The notes: generated by a model from the sequence alone, not told the origin. A DNA stretch of 64,000 bases from Straminergon stramineum (GCA_963920665.1 OY987269.1:6264501-6328500); one strand, 5' to 3'. Numbered from the stretch's first letter, positions 34,591 through 47,479 are shown. Made by a program: numbers and translations.

Positions 34591-35760
34591 TATCATTTGA
34601 GGAGTTCTGGCTGCGGAACGTTGTGCTGCAATTTCTTCCTGCTTCTGATCACCCCCTCCTTTTTGCCTTTTAATTGTTTTTTCTGCCTCATTCTTTTTCC
34701 CCCTGAAGTGCAAACAATGCAGATTGAATAGTTTGTTTTTTTCTCGCTTGGCGCTGTAACATCCTTATGCGTGTGATCTTTGTAACTGCAATATATATTG
34801 AGTTTGTAGAAATTGTGCAGTTGTATTGAGAATTGAGTCTCGGTGTTGAGTCTGGTTTTATACTTTGGATACCTTCTGGACTGTTTTTTGAATTTGTTCT
34901 TTGGGCTGTGTCTTACCAATAATCTGGCAAAATTGGAGGAGAGGATGATGATTAGTGGTGTGTGAAGTCACGATGGAATTAGTGTGAAGATCAATCTCAG
35001 CAGCAGAGTGGGGAAGAAGGAATCACGAGCCAAATCGAAAGGCTGGGACGATAATTCAGGTGCCAAAATTGTGGGAGTACTCACGCGTACCAGCACTCCA
35101 AATCGAGATTGAAGATAAGGTGATGGAAGAAAACTTCCAACTTGGGAGAGTTGCGACAGCTAGTTTGGCAGCCACGGCACTAATCGGTTGAGGCAGCAGT
35201 GAGGGAAATTGGAAGTGGAGGACGACACTCAGCTTTGGTAATCGAATCACAATTGAGTTCCTTATGTGCTCACGAGATTGGTGGTTCGGGGAAGTGTAAT
35301 TGTATTGTACACTGGTTTAGGGATTTGGTATCCAGATAGTCCGCGAGTGAGGAGTTTGAGGGTGGATTTGGTGATCGGAAGGAGGCAAGGACAAATTACT
35401 GAACTTGGTTCCCTTGAATTAACGGATTGGAATTGATCAGTGAGTAATTGTGCAAGCAATTCGAATTCTGCCGAGGCAGCGTTGAATTGCTTCTGGAATC
35501 GCCCAACTGTGCCGCTGAATCGAAATTGGAATCGCCAATTAACGATTCGAAATCAAATTGGAACAGGAAACTTGTGTGATTAGGGAATCGTGAGATAAAT
35601 TGTGAATGTCTCGAACGGCCAAAGCAAGCTAGTCGAGGCGCATAGACAGCGAGGAACCAATCGCAACGAGGAGCCAGACAAAGTCGGGTCGGGCCAGAAA
35701 CCGAGATCCAACAAGTTGACGGGTTGAAGTCTGCCGGTCCAGTCAATCCAAATATCGCAC
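34591..35760 (-). other. GC-richer block, unassigned, possibly an untranslated 5' region
   Basis: Less AT-rich than its surroundings. On the minus strand it is pyrimidine-rich with several medium open frames (35396-35746, 35262-35459, 35056-35250), none with a recognisable domain. The word GATTCCAATT recurs. A donor-like ATTG/GTAAGACAC occurs on the minus strand near 34919. It could be the leader of an unrecognised transcript or part of an old retroelement. Confidence 0.3.
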
Positions 35761-36727
35761 GAATATCCGCCAGGGTATCAGGCGAGGTATCAACTAGTGT
35801 ACGAGTAAAGGGCTTTGACCAACAAAAACAAATTAAAATAAAGGGTCAAATTTTTTTTCGAACGGCCCTTTAGGCCATATCCCTGGTTTGGGAATTAGAT
35901 TTAGAATTTTGATTATGTTATTTTGCATCAATGTTATTAGAGTTTGTATTGGAAATTGCATATACATGTTGTAAGTGGGATTTTGTGTGGATTTTAGGTA
36001 GAGCATACTGATTTGCACATGTTCTAGCCATATTGTCCTTGGTTGTGTGCGTGCGTACTATTGTGAGTTACTCTAAAACGCTAAACTTTATTTCCTTGTT
36101 AAAATACTAATTCTATTATTTATTTAGTCTATAAATCCTACATTGCACACGCATTCATCACAAGTCAGTCCACATTGAACTATTGTCACGAGCCAACAGC
36201 ACACTAGACAGGACTGCGATTGTATACATCCATCAATAGCATCTAATAATGGACAGCTTGAGTGATATCTTAGGTTTTAGTGGGAATAAGAGTGAATAAG
36301 ACTCTGGATTTTGCAAATTTGTACATTGTGACCTTTGAGCACATTACGCTAGCCTTACATAGTTCATTCCCTGATGTTCGAACTCAGATTTAGTAAATCA
36401 GATTAGTTTCTAAGAAACATACTACAAGGTCCATTTGTAACAACTCTATGGATATGGTCATTGACCAAAAGAACCACCAAAATCATGTTTTACATGTTTC
36501 AAAATGAAAACAAAAAAAAATCACTTTGTAGACTTCCATACAACATAGAATTAATTAATTTTAAAATTCCTTCAAAAAAATCTTTTATTCTACTAGAAGA
36601 CCATCTCCTTCAAATTTGGTATTTTGAGCTAGAATTAGTACTAAATTGGCAAGTAGAATATAAAATTGGGGGCTATTTTTTGATAAAAAAACATTTCTTA
36701 GAAAATGATAAGATTTTTATTGAAGGT
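35761..36727. other. AT-rich intergenic, nothing recognised
   Basis: The only longer frame (36461-36733) runs into element E2 and has no recognisable domain. Confidence 0.45.
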
Positions 36728-37443
36728 GGGTGATTGCAAGAAACACTTGTCTTAATTTTTTGTCCCCTTATCCTCGAGATGGGAGTTTTTTTGCATTGTT
36801 TGTTTGGCTTGAAATTTGGAATGAAGGCTCACGTGGTAGTTTTAAACATTGAGTAATTTTTCAAATTGTTTTACTATTCTTAAATTATCCCCAATTGGAT
36901 GTCTACCTTGGCCATTCGGAGGTTTTTAGTACTATTTTAGACCCAAAAATGCAAATTTAAAGCCACAAATTGGAAATGTTGGAGGTCTACTAACATTACA
37001 AGGACTAACAATGAGTTTTTACAAAAATAGCAACATGTCGGTTGAACACATGGGGTCAAAGTAACCTTCTTTTGCACAAAGGCTACAAAGAGGGACAAAA
37101 TTTCCTACATAAATGTTTTGGTGCAATGCAAGTCCAATCTTCTCTAGCAAAATGGCTTTTTTTCTCGAATTCTTTTGAAATTTTGAAATTACTAAAAATG
37201 AAAAGGTCCACAAACCCTTATTCTTCAATTTCTAGCTCCTAGTGGCTTTTATAGTACCATACAATAGTCTATAGTATTGCATAGTACTCTATAGTACTAA
37301 ATTGACAATTAAGATTTGTAGGTGCTTTGAATTGACAAATTTGATCTATAGGCGCGTTGTTGATACATAATATTAATAGTTTTGCATAGTATTGTTAGTC
37401 CTATGAGCCCAAATTAAATGTGAAGTGTTTCTTGCAATCACCT
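36728..37443 (-). mobile_element. Inverted-repeat element, family E, copy 2
   Basis: 716 bp with ends GGGTGATTGCAAGAAACACT and the complement of AGGTGATTGCAAGAAACACT, flanked by AGGT at 36724-36727 and 37444-37447. It is inverted relative to 25963-26710: the TAGTACTATAG-like steps lie near its right end. Confidence 0.75.
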
Positions 37444-37447
37444 AGGT

Positions 37448-38188
37448 ATATAATCTACATCTTAAATTAGGTTGTTTGTTTGTTTTGTTTGTTGTGGTGA
37501 AATCTCTAGAATTGTGCGTCCTTTAATCAGTGTTCACATTCTTTGTACCATTAGAAAGTCCTTTGTAAGGAAGGGTGTATGGGCTTGTTTTGTATTATCC
37601 AACTCAGGGCAAAAAAATATTGAATTTCAAAGTTTTTTTGAATTTAAGTATTAAAAACTTACTTTTATTTTACTTTTACTATATTGTGCCAACGGCATAG
37701 AGCATACTAGTCTTTTTTGTACCTTAAATTGGGTTGTTTGTTTTATTTGTTACATTGAAATCTCCAGAACCTTGTGTCTCTTGGTTGTGTTCTTGTTACC
37801 ATATTACCGTTGAAAAGCCCTTAGCAAGGAGGGGTGCATAGGCTTTGTTTTGTGGCATTCCAATTCATGGCAAAAGAAGTATTGAATTTCAAAGTTTTCG
37901 TGAATTAGATAATGACTTTTTCTTTTATATTTTCTTTTATTATATTATAGCAATGGCACAAGGCACACTAGTTTTGCATGAAATCCCCATTTGAAGTGGG
38001 GTGGGAAACACATTCTTGGCTAGAAACAAGGAATTGAACAAGGACATTGATGAATAAAATTCCTTGTCACCTTCCTCATCATGTTGTGTTGTATAATGGA
38101 GTAAACTTTGCAATACATCAGTGTTTTTTGTATGTATGGGTTCAGTTGAGGAATGTATGCATGGAGGTGACTATACTACAAGCTAGAG
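37448..38188. repeat. Degenerate direct repeat, no gene
   Basis: A block at about 37460-37690 (TTGTTTGTTTTG, TGAAATCTC, AAGGAGGGGTGCAT-like) recurs at about 37725-37985, spacing near 265 bp. No coding frame recognised. Confidence 0.4.
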
Positions 38189-38338
38189 AAAGGGGTGTTT
38201 TAAGTATAGTCCTAGTAATATAATCATAAATTATTGTTGACCTTTTAGGAGATTTTTAGTAAAATTTTACTAGAAATGTCTTAAAAGATCAACAACTATG
38301 TAATTATACTACTAGGACTATACTTAAAACACCCCTTT
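38189..38338. mobile_element. Foldback element with long near-perfect arms
   Basis: 150 bp forming one hairpin: AAAGGGGTGTTTTAAGTATA, then GTCCTAGTA at the left, and the complementary sequence at the right, with a short central loop. The arms extend over about 60 bases with few mismatches. Confidence 0.7.
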
Positions 38339-38602
38339 TTCTTACGTAGCTATGTCTTTTAATTTGTGATATTTCTTACGAAATAACGTGGAACCCATCT
38401 ATCCTTAGGTTTTGTAGATTGACCAGTTTGTAGGAACTAAGGGGGTTTAGAGATCATGCTGGAAAATTAAACAACACCTTTCTTCAAATCCTACAAGTTG
38501 TTAAGGATCTTGTTGATTGTAGAGCCCCTGGTGTTCTTCTGAGACTACTAAAGGTGGTTTTATTCTTCCAATTGAGCATTGCTACTCATCCATTGTGAGT
38601 AA

Positions 38603-39042
38603 GGTAAAATATCCCATTGCCATTAGATGACCCATAGTGGACACCTAATGACCCCACAACGGTTTTTTAGGCCATAATCCATGTCTAACTTGACACCCAT
38701 GGAGTGATTAGTGACCTCATTAGGAGCACCCTATTTTTTTAGTGTAAAACATTGTAGGAAGTGATTTTTCAAGGCCTTCCACATTAGGAATTATTGTGAC
38801 CACTTTAGGTGATTAAGATGAGCATATTGGGTACTGTTTTAGTTGGTTATCAGGTAGCCTTTAGACTCTTTGGGGCAAATCACTTCAAAAATTCATAACA
38901 AATTCATGCTTTGTCTGAAAAATATAATTTCAATTGCTCTCACTATTTCTCACACTTGTCTTTATGGGGGGGAAAATTTGAAAAATTTCAGCAATGGCAT
39001 GAGGGATGAATCCAAATTCTAACCACAATGGGTTGTTTGACC
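38603..39042 (+). mobile_element. TTAA element, family B, copy 2
   Basis: 440 bp, ends GGTAAAATATCCCATTGCC and AACCACAATGGGTTGTTTGA+CC, flanked by GTAA and TTAG (decayed TTAA). Internal match to 13807-14276, for example CACTTCAAAAATTCATAACA and GTGATTAGTGACC. Confidence 0.75.
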
Positions 39043-39118
39043 TTAGAATCCGGTGTAGAATACTATTGCTCATCTAATAATTCCAATTTGTTCTTCGGGA
39101 TTGTAAAAATGACTTTAA

Positions 39119-39974
39119 CCCCTAAAGGACCATTCGAGGGGCAAATAGGATTTGGGGCAATTACCTACGGTCTCTATTTTTCACCTGATTTTTTGAAACT
39201 TTTTATGAAGATATAAAAATTGATTAGCTTTGTGGGAATAATTTTTTTCATGTGGTGGCCGGGAACAAAAGTTATGCCCAAATAAGCTCAAAACAAGGGA
39301 GAGGGGGTAGTAAAAAAAGTTTCAAAAAATTGAATTTTGTTTTTTGAATTTTTTCCCTTGTAAATTATATTTTTGTCTACATGGAAAGCTTTGATTCATT
39401 CCATTTGGCTTTGTTGTGAGAAGGTTATGGACAATCTTGTTTTTCAAGCAATGAAAGCATCTTCTTGAAAAAATGACTTGTAGGATTCATTTTTTAGTGC
39501 AATGTTTACTATTTTCTAAGAAAAAGAATGTCTACATGGTTTTCTTTTCTTGCTAGAACAATCTTACCATTGAGGTTCCTGCATTTTAATTTCATCTAAG
39601 AAGTATTAAGAATTTAGATTTTCCTTCTATCTTGTACTTAGACCCTCAACTCAATTCCCCACTATAAAGATTTAAAGCTCAAATTCTTCAAAACTTTGTA
39701 GTGCAAAAAATGAAAGTTAAGAAGGTTCAAAGTCAAATAATCTAGTCCTGCAATGCAATGAAAAACTTATTTTTTCACTTTAAACAAAGATGTCTAACAA
39801 TTTGTGGGGTCAAAATTTCTGAAATTTTTTCCACACATTTTCATACTAGTTAGGTGTAAGATCCTACAATTAGATGTGCAATAAAAAAACAATTTTTAAT
39901 TCTTTTAATTCTTTGATCTAGAAATGGCAGTTTTGAATGTTCTTTTGCAGAAAATAGTCTTGGTCTCTTAGGGG
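39119..39974 (+). mobile_element. TTAA element, family H, copy 1
   Basis: 856 bp, ends CCCCTAAAGGACCATTCGAG and TGGTCTCTTAGGGG, between TTAA 39115-39118 and 39975-39978. The right TTAA is shared with the next element. Its internal TATTTTTGTCTACATG block matches 47480-47900. Confidence 0.78.
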
Positions 39975-39978
39975 TTAA

Positions 39979-40569
39979 TCCCTTGAGGCCTATGGCACAT
40001 TTGAGGCAAAAATTCTCAAAAACTGCCACTTTTTAGTGCAACAAGAAAAAAAATAAAAAATAATTTTTTTTTAAAAATTCAATTGTACAAGTTTGTACTA
40101 GATTTCTTAGGGAACATATGGAAATTTTTAGAAACTTTGACCACACGGATTGAAAGATTATAATGTTTGAAGTTAGATGAAATTTTTTTTCGACCTTGCC
40201 TGGCAGGGCCTGCAAACTTGAATTCCTTCTAGAATGAGATTCTTACACTAAACATGGTTATTTTATTTGACATTTGCATCTTGTATCATGTAAGCTACAC
40301 ACCCGCCAAATTTCAAAATCACAGGAAGAGTTTTACATAGGCTATCTAGAGCTGCCCAACCTGCCCCAAAAGTTCAAGGTAGCATAACTTTTGATCCGGG
40401 CACCCGATCGGGAAAAAAATTAGATATTTGACTAAGGGATATTGATGTAGACACATAGTTGCACATTATGTCCAAATTTCATGAACATCTTACCAAAACT
40501 GACTTTGTAGGAACCTACTTGAGATTTCTTGGAATGCGTAAGTTGAACGGACACTTGATCTTTTAGGGG
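39979..40569 (+). mobile_element. TTAA element, family G, full copy
   Basis: 591 bp, ends TCCCTTGAGGCC and GATCTTTTAGGGG, between TTAA 39975-39978 (shared with H1) and 40570-40573. The right half matches the reverse complement of 27800-28000. Confidence 0.75.
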
Positions 40570-40793
40570 TTAAAATAACAATTGGAAAAAAACAACTTTG
40601 AACCTTCAAGGGTTAATGTAACATCAAGGCATCAAGCAAGTCAAGTTTCTGAATAAGAACTTGAATGAGTGGAACATGATGCAAACCACGAGGCCAATTT
40701 GGGCCTCTTGGTCGTGTCAACAATCAATTTGTATAGCATGCAACACCAAAGGACTTCACAATAAGAGAAACTCTTTTTTCACATGGCATTTAA

Positions 40794-41741
40794 CCCCTAA
40801 AGGTATTTGACTAAGTTTTCACCCAAAACTCTCCAGAACTGTCATCATCTCTGGTACAAGTACCAAATTTTAGAAAAAATACATTTTCAAACAAATGTAA
40901 CCGTAGGATCTTGTAGTATGCTGATTTGGAAAGATGTGGAAATAAATTCAGAAATATCCACCTTTTGGATTGCAAGATATTAGCATTTGAAGTGACAAAA
41001 AGCCATTTTTTGGCCTCACAAAAATCTAGGCAAATGCACTTCACAAGATCATATCATTATGAAAAAATGTTCAAAATGGTTGTAACGCTTTGGATTCATT
41101 CTTCAAGTCATGCTGGCTACATGTTTGAAAATTTTAGATCATTTGGAATTGTACAACATATAGGAAAAAAATAGTAAGTTGAAAGAAGTAGAGAATGATT
41201 TGAAATACTGAATTGTTAATAATTTATTTATGGAATTGAAAAATGCCAATCCCAATGGTTAAATTGTTGTAATAAACAATCTACACCTCAAGTTTTTATT
41301 TTTGTCCAAAAACATTAAAGATTGAGTTACATAAAGGTCTTCACTGTTTATTTTAGAGTAGAGATTCCATTACTACCCACAAACTATCCACAACTAAAAC
41401 TCTTCATAACTTTCATCTCATAAATCAAAATGAAAAGCTTTGAATCTTTCCATATATATATAAATCAGGAAAATAAATTTCAAATTTTTATTTTAAAAAA
41501 AAGTGATTTTTAAAGAAGTTTTTTTTTGCTGCCTGGGTTGCCCACTTAGCAATGAAAACAACATATCATACAATAACTTTTTAACCATGTATTCAAAAGT
41601 TATGAAAATTTTTGGGCCTTAAAGCTACTCCTCGGGCACATGTTGTGTGAAAATTTTAAATAAAAAAAATAAAAAATCCATTCGTAGTGAGTTGCCCAAA
41701 ATTGCTATGTTGCCAAAAAACATTGTTTGGTCCTTTAGGGG
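40794..41741 (+). mobile_element. TTAA element, family I, copy 1
   Basis: 948 bp, ends CCCCTAAAGGTATTTGAC and GGTCCTTTAGGGG, between perfect TTAA at 40790-40793 and 41742-41745. Two more copies lie at 46012-46925 (inverted) and 57976-58900. No long frame. Confidence 0.85.
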
Positions 41742-41879
41742 TTAAACAAGATCCACTGTGACAATTCTTTTTGTTCAGAAATTAAACATGAAAAATAAAA
41801 GGAAAGCATAGATATCCAGTGCAAATTCAAACCAATACCTTGCGAATTGAAGTCATATTGATTTCAAGCGTTATCTTCT

Positions 41880-42635
41880 CGTTTCTAACTAACAATAATA
41901 CAAGCAACGATAACCAAAAAGAATACAGAAGAATATGTTTGTCCAAATGATTGGAAATAATTAGGTGCCCTTCCCCCCCAAGGAGCACTATTCACATTAC
42001 TCATCTTTGACTTACAACAGTAACCACAAAGAATAATGAAGAATATGTCTGACCAGATGACTGAAAACAATCAGGTGCCCCCCCAGAGGAGTACTATTCA
42101 CATTTCTCATCCTTGATTTATAGTGATAACCACAAAGAGCAATGAAGAATATGTCCGTCCAAATGACTGGAAACAATCAGGTTCCCCCCCAGAGGAGTAC
42201 TATTTACATTACTTGTCTCTAATTTACAATGATAATCTCAAAGAGCAATGAAGAATATGTCCGTCCAAATGACTAGAAACAACCAAATGTCCCCTTGGAG
42301 GAGCACTATTCACATTTCTCATCTTTGATTTATAACGATAACCACAAAAAGCAGTGAAGAATATGTCCAGCTAGATGATTGGAAACAATCAAGTGCCCCC
42401 CCTGGAGGAGCACTATTCACATTACTCGTCTCTGATTTACAACGATAACCACAAAGAACAATGAAAAATATGTCCGTCCAAATGACTAGAAACAATTAGG
42501 TGTCGCCCCAGAGGAGCACTATTCACATTACTTGTCTTTGACTTACAATGATAACCACAAAAAACAATGAAGAATATGTCCGTCCAAATGACTAGAAACA
42601 ATTAGGTGCCCCCCGGAGGAGCACTATTTACATGA
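41880..42635 (+). repeat. 106-bp satellite array, about seven units
   Basis: The word GAATATGTCCGTCCAAATGA (with variants) recurs at 41931, 42041, 42147, 42253, 42359, 42466 and 42572, a period of 106-110. Each unit also has a short C-run before GGAGCACTATTCACATT and a TTACAATGATAACCACAAAG segment. Confidence 0.9.
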
Positions 42636-42639
42636 CTAG

Positions 42640-45189
42640 AAGTGCGCGTAGGCTCAATGTCGACAATCAAAATGCTCTAATTATCAAGAGGAACGTTCGG
42701 TTAGTAAACCCAGCCAAGTATTTGATGTATTGCAAAATCAATCTACAAGCTTGCTCTACACAATTACTAGATATCCTCCTCATGGTGAAAAATGAGAAGG
42801 TAAAATGAACGCATTGATTCCCATGCACCTGTTTTCAGAGCTTCCAAAAATAGTCAAAATTGCTCTACAATACAAATTGACCACTAATGGTCACGAAGCC
42901 CCCGGTGCTACCAAATCAACAACAACTAAAACATCACTTTGCGTTCATCTAATGAATTGAACCAAGGTGGCTGCCAATGCTTCAAACAGTGTTGAGAAAT
43001 GCTTGATAATGACACATACTGGAAGGCCATTAAAGTTTTTATTTGCTTTATTGTTTAGCCTCGTCCACCATCGCCCTTGCATTTCTCATCGCGTTTAGGC
43101 CAATAGGCTACCCTTCCCTCCACCCTTGAGTACGCCATTGGTGCAACACCACTTCCGCAAACCCTTCTACCGACATTTGTGGATTCTCCAATTCGTCTGG
43201 CAAAGTTGCCATTTCCTCCCCAATACTCTTACTTCACAATTTTGCCCGCATTAGCAACCTCGGACCTTCAGTCCTATCAATCCTAGCTTCCGCAGTGTGT
43301 TCGCGGGCGGTTGCAGGGTTGACCTTGGTAGATTCCATCCTCAGTCTCTATATCTTCTTCTCCTTTGGAAGATTAGCCACTGTGGCGCTAGCCTCAGAGT
43401 TGAAGCTTGTGTCCACCAATGGAGCCTTGGGAAGCAAAGGAGGACAGTTTTGCATGAAGGTGTCGTTTGGCCCGTGTGTGAGGCGCCTTCCCATCATGCA
43501 TGAATTTTATCAATGGATATACTCGGAAATCCTATTCCCTATATTGAAGGTTTTACTTTTGTCAAGAATCTATGTTGCGATTTTTGTTTCCTTATGAAAT
43601 AATGAAACTATGTACGTACATACCAAATAATAATGTGAAAAGTGAACACGTACTAGCTAGCTCCGTCTCATATCTAAATCCGACAATCTTGAAGTAAAAT
43701 CCAGCAATCCTCAAATTATTATACTGCCTTTAGAATGACACTTCCATGGTCTCGATCAATGTTGCGCCATTCATATTGCCAATGGATCATGAAGTGAATC
43801 CAACGAGTTGAGTTGAGTCCAACGACGGATTAGAAGTGAAATGACCGTTGGAATATTCAACTTCAAAAAATCCGATGGATGCAAAGCAAAGGCTAAGGGA
43901 TTGAGTCAGGAGGTAACCTCGTGGAGGGGGGCACATGCAAAATCCTCCATTTCGCATTTCAACTATTTATGAATGATTCAACATTTCAACTATTTTTTTT
44001 CTTTTCTAGAGACGAAATTACATGTTTCATGTATAAGTATATACTTCAATGTACAAAATAAAACTTCCAAATTGAAAATTCTTTGGTGAAACATTCAAGT
44101 TAGGATGAATTTATGAAGAAAAAGTGAATAAAATTCATACCAAATATATGAAATGTCCAAATACAAAATTTGAACATTGTCAAATAGAAGTACACTATAG
44201 TCTAGAGAAAGATCTCCATGTCACTCCATACTCATTTGGACATTCATGTGGTCATAGATCCTCAACTTCAAACTTCAACAAAATGCTTATTTCCAAAATT
44301 TTATTGAAAGAATTCAAGCAAAGTAGAAAAGTCTTGTATTTTAGAAGCTTTGTTTAATTTTTAATTTTTGCTCAAAAGCAAGGAAAATCATTTTGATTTC
44401 AAAATCAAGTTTTAGGGGGAAAAAACTCACAATATTGAAATGCATTGTACTTGCATAGGTATATTATACGAGTTTTTTGACAAACTACTCTATATGCAAT
44501 CAAAGGGTCATTGCTAAAAGTAGTGGTTGATTTTGTAGTATTTTGCCTAAATCTAGAAATCTTGCACTCAATACTATAAGTACTACAAGGGAAACCTCGT
44601 TCGTCGATTTGGGTCTATTGATTATATTGTACATCTATTGTATTATTAACAATGCAAGTATGAGATTTGAATACTATGAAATCTTGGTTGGACCCACCAA
44701 TACTTTGTCCCTATTTTTCACAAAAAGGGGTATGTCCACTTTTTAATTTATAATAAATCAAATGATTTTATTATTGAACTAAAAATTGGGCATTTGTGAG
44801 GACTTGATGGTAATGAGATTTCACCAAAAGAATGATCTTGAAACCATCTTCAATGTTTACAAATGCACGCACAAAGAAGCCTTCTTTGCATGAACATGGA
44901 GGACATCAAATAATATATTTTTGGATGTTTCTTCATAGAAACAATCTGCCTAATGCAAGATTAGCTCTAAATCATTCCAGATATATTATTACAGTTCTGG
45001 ATTCCTTGTTAGAAGGGCTATATGAATTTTCTACATTAAAACAATTTGTATCCCTTAAGATTGGACTAAAATGCATTATAAGTGATTATAATCAAGGCCA
45101 CATAATACGCGAGTTGTATATTCAAGGGAGTTCCATCAATTGGGTCTAAGCTTCATATTGTGGTTGAAGAGGAGTTTTAAGTTTTGCCC
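42640..45189. other. Unassigned region, mixed composition
   Basis: Positions 43020-43500 are GC-richer and contain short frames on both strands (for example plus 43295-43597; minus 43234-43338) without recognisable domains; they may be remnants of a decayed gene. A plus frame at 44832-45149 (105 aa) also has no recognised family. Confidence 0.35.
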
Positions 45190-45345
45190 TCTGATACCAA
45201 TTACATTAGGACCTAAATTTGGTGTTGGAACGAAGTTATATTCATTGTGTGTGGTCTTAGAGGAGACAATGGAGACCAAGTTCCTTAATTTGCAAGTCTT
45301 CCAAATCCATTCATAAATAGGACTAGACTGGTGATTGTAAACATT
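45190..45345 (-). repeat. Dispersed repeat with a primer-binding-site-like sequence
   Basis: The minus strand reads AATTGGTATCAGAGGGC (about 45190-45206), like the initiator-tRNA-Met primer site next to plant LTRs. The adjoining 45240-45325 recurs at 28830-28905. No LTR pair or gag-pol frame was found, so this is at most an old remnant. Confidence 0.3.
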
Positions 45346-46011
45346 TTTATGCTTGATTTTTATATTTATGATTTATTTTGAAGAAAATTTATTCCAATTC
45401 ATTAGTACTTGGGTGCTCGAACTAGATGCCCCTAACCCTTAAAAGAGAATTATGTGTTTAGATTTTGAACAATGGATGAATGCAAACATGCCCCATTGAT
45501 GCACACAATCTATTAATCTTGATAATTTCATCAATCTAATTCATCTAATTTTGTAGATTCTTGAGCAAGTTTTCAAAGTAACATCAATATGGCACCAATT
45601 TTAACCCTTTTCAGCTCATTGTCATTGTCTAGTATGTAGATGTTGAATGAATTGAAATTACAAAATCTCATTCAATATCGCCAAAATTTTGGTAGCTTGC
45701 TAGAGAAGTTGACTATCATTTGTACAATTTGGATCTTCAAAATACAAAATTATGTTTTTTTAAAAATATCAAAATTGATTTATGTTGAGTTTTGTTTTTA
45801 GTTCAAAAAGTGAGATCTTAGACATGATTTTCCAAAATAAGTAAAATCAAATAATGAAAATTATACCATCTAATAATGTGTCTTCTTCAAATTTTGCTTC
45901 AATTTTTTTTTAAATTGGGTAAATTGTATATTTTTAATTATTATTTTTATATGTAATTTATAATACATCCTTTCATTTTTGGAAATTTGGACTACCTCTT
46001 TAAGGTCTTAA
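45346..46011. other. AT-rich intergenic, nothing recognised
   Basis: Apart from an isolated TAACCCTTAAAAG end near 45430, nothing stands out. Confidence 0.45.
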
Positions 46012-46925
46012 CCCCTAAAGGACCAAATGGTGTTTTTTTGGCAATATTGCAATTTTTTTCTAGCTCACTACGAATGGATTTTTTTTTCTTAGAAATTTTC
46101 ACACAACATGTGCTTGAGCCTTGGGGAGTAGCTTTAAGGCGCAACAATTTTTCATAACTTTTGACTACATGGTTAAAAAGTTATTGCATGATGCAAAAAT
46201 TTTTATGCTTGGTAGGTAGCTCAAAAAAATCACTTTTTTAAGAAATAAAAATTTGAAATTGGTTTTCTAGACTTATATATATGTAGAAATTTTTGAATCA
46301 TTCCATTTTGATTTATGAGGTGAAAGTTATGTGGAGTTTTCATTTGTGGGCAATTTTGGATTTACTACTCTAAAATAAATATTGAAGTCCTTTATTTTAC
46401 TCAATTTTAAATAGCTTTTGAAAAAAAGAAAATCATAGAATAAAAATGGTTTATTACAACATTGCAACCACTTGGACTGGCATTTTTCAATTCCATAACT
46501 AAATTCCTAACAATTTAGTATTTTGAACCATTCTCTACTTCTTTCTACTTACTATTTTTTTTCTATATGTTGTACAGGTCCAAATGATTTGAATATTTTC
46601 GAGCATGTAGCCAACTTGCCTTGAAGAATGAATCCAAAGAAGCACCACCATTTTGGACATTTTTTCATACAAATGTGACCTTGTGAAGTGCAAATGCCTA
46701 ATTTTCACAGGGGCCACAAAAGGATTTTTGTCAATTCAAACACTAATGTCTTGCAATCTACACAGTGAAAACATCTGAAATTTTCCACCTCTTCTCAAGC
46801 CAACATAATTCAAGATCCCATGGTTACATGTGCCTCAAAAAAACTGTCCTAAAATTTGGTACTTGTACTAGAAATGGCAGTTTTGGAGCAGTTTTAGTGA
46901 AAACATAGTCAAAAACCTTTATGGG
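46012..46925 (-). mobile_element. TTAA element, family I, copy 2 (inverted)
   Basis: 914 bp, ends CCCCTAAAGGACCAAATGG and AACCTTTATGGG, between TTAA 46008-46011 and 46926-46929. Reverse complement of the family I element at 40794-41741, including the TTGCCAAAAAACA and CCATTTTGGACATT segments. Confidence 0.83.
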
Positions 46926-47479
46926 TTAAAGGAGTGTGTTTAAAGTGTCCATGTGAGTGTTGATTCCTAGAGAGACGTCGGTCTCCTCAAAATATTTTTG
47001 AATTCATTTTCGTTGAATTCATTTTTGTTGAATTCATTTTATAGATGAATCTACAAATATTTTCTACGTTACATAATTTTCAATTTTGGGGATGGAGATT
47101 GGAAATTCATAAATTTTTTAAGGGAAAAATGTAGAAATTCCATATTATATGCAAAAATAAGCTCAAGAGATCTACAAGATTCATTACACATGAATATTAT
47201 AGTTTGAAATTGCATTGTGTATACCAAATTTTTGGACCTTCTTATGTTTTGAAATGCAATTACAAAAAATAACACATTTCAATTTCTTATATTAAAGACC
47301 ATTCTAATACTATCAAAAAAGAAGCACAAAAAAAAGTACAAAAAGGGTTGAATGAAAATAGCCAAGAAATTGTTGAAATAGTGGCAAAAAGAAAAATAGG
47401 CCAATTTACAAATTTTGAATTAAAAAATGTATTTCTTCTTGTTTGATTTTTTGTGAATTTTTGGTTCACCATTATTTGA

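Noticed and set aside
41880..42635. CRISPR-like array
   Set aside because: Direct repeats cover the entire 106-bp period with no unique spacers, and the genome is eukaryotic.
43295..43597. 100-codon plus-strand frame
   Set aside because: No recognisable domain and overlapping frames on both strands; not called as a gene.
45190..45206. LTR retrotransposon inferred from a TGGTATCAGAG primer-site-like sequence
   Set aside because: No paired LTRs and no gag or pol reading frame were found nearby; kept only as a low-confidence repeat.
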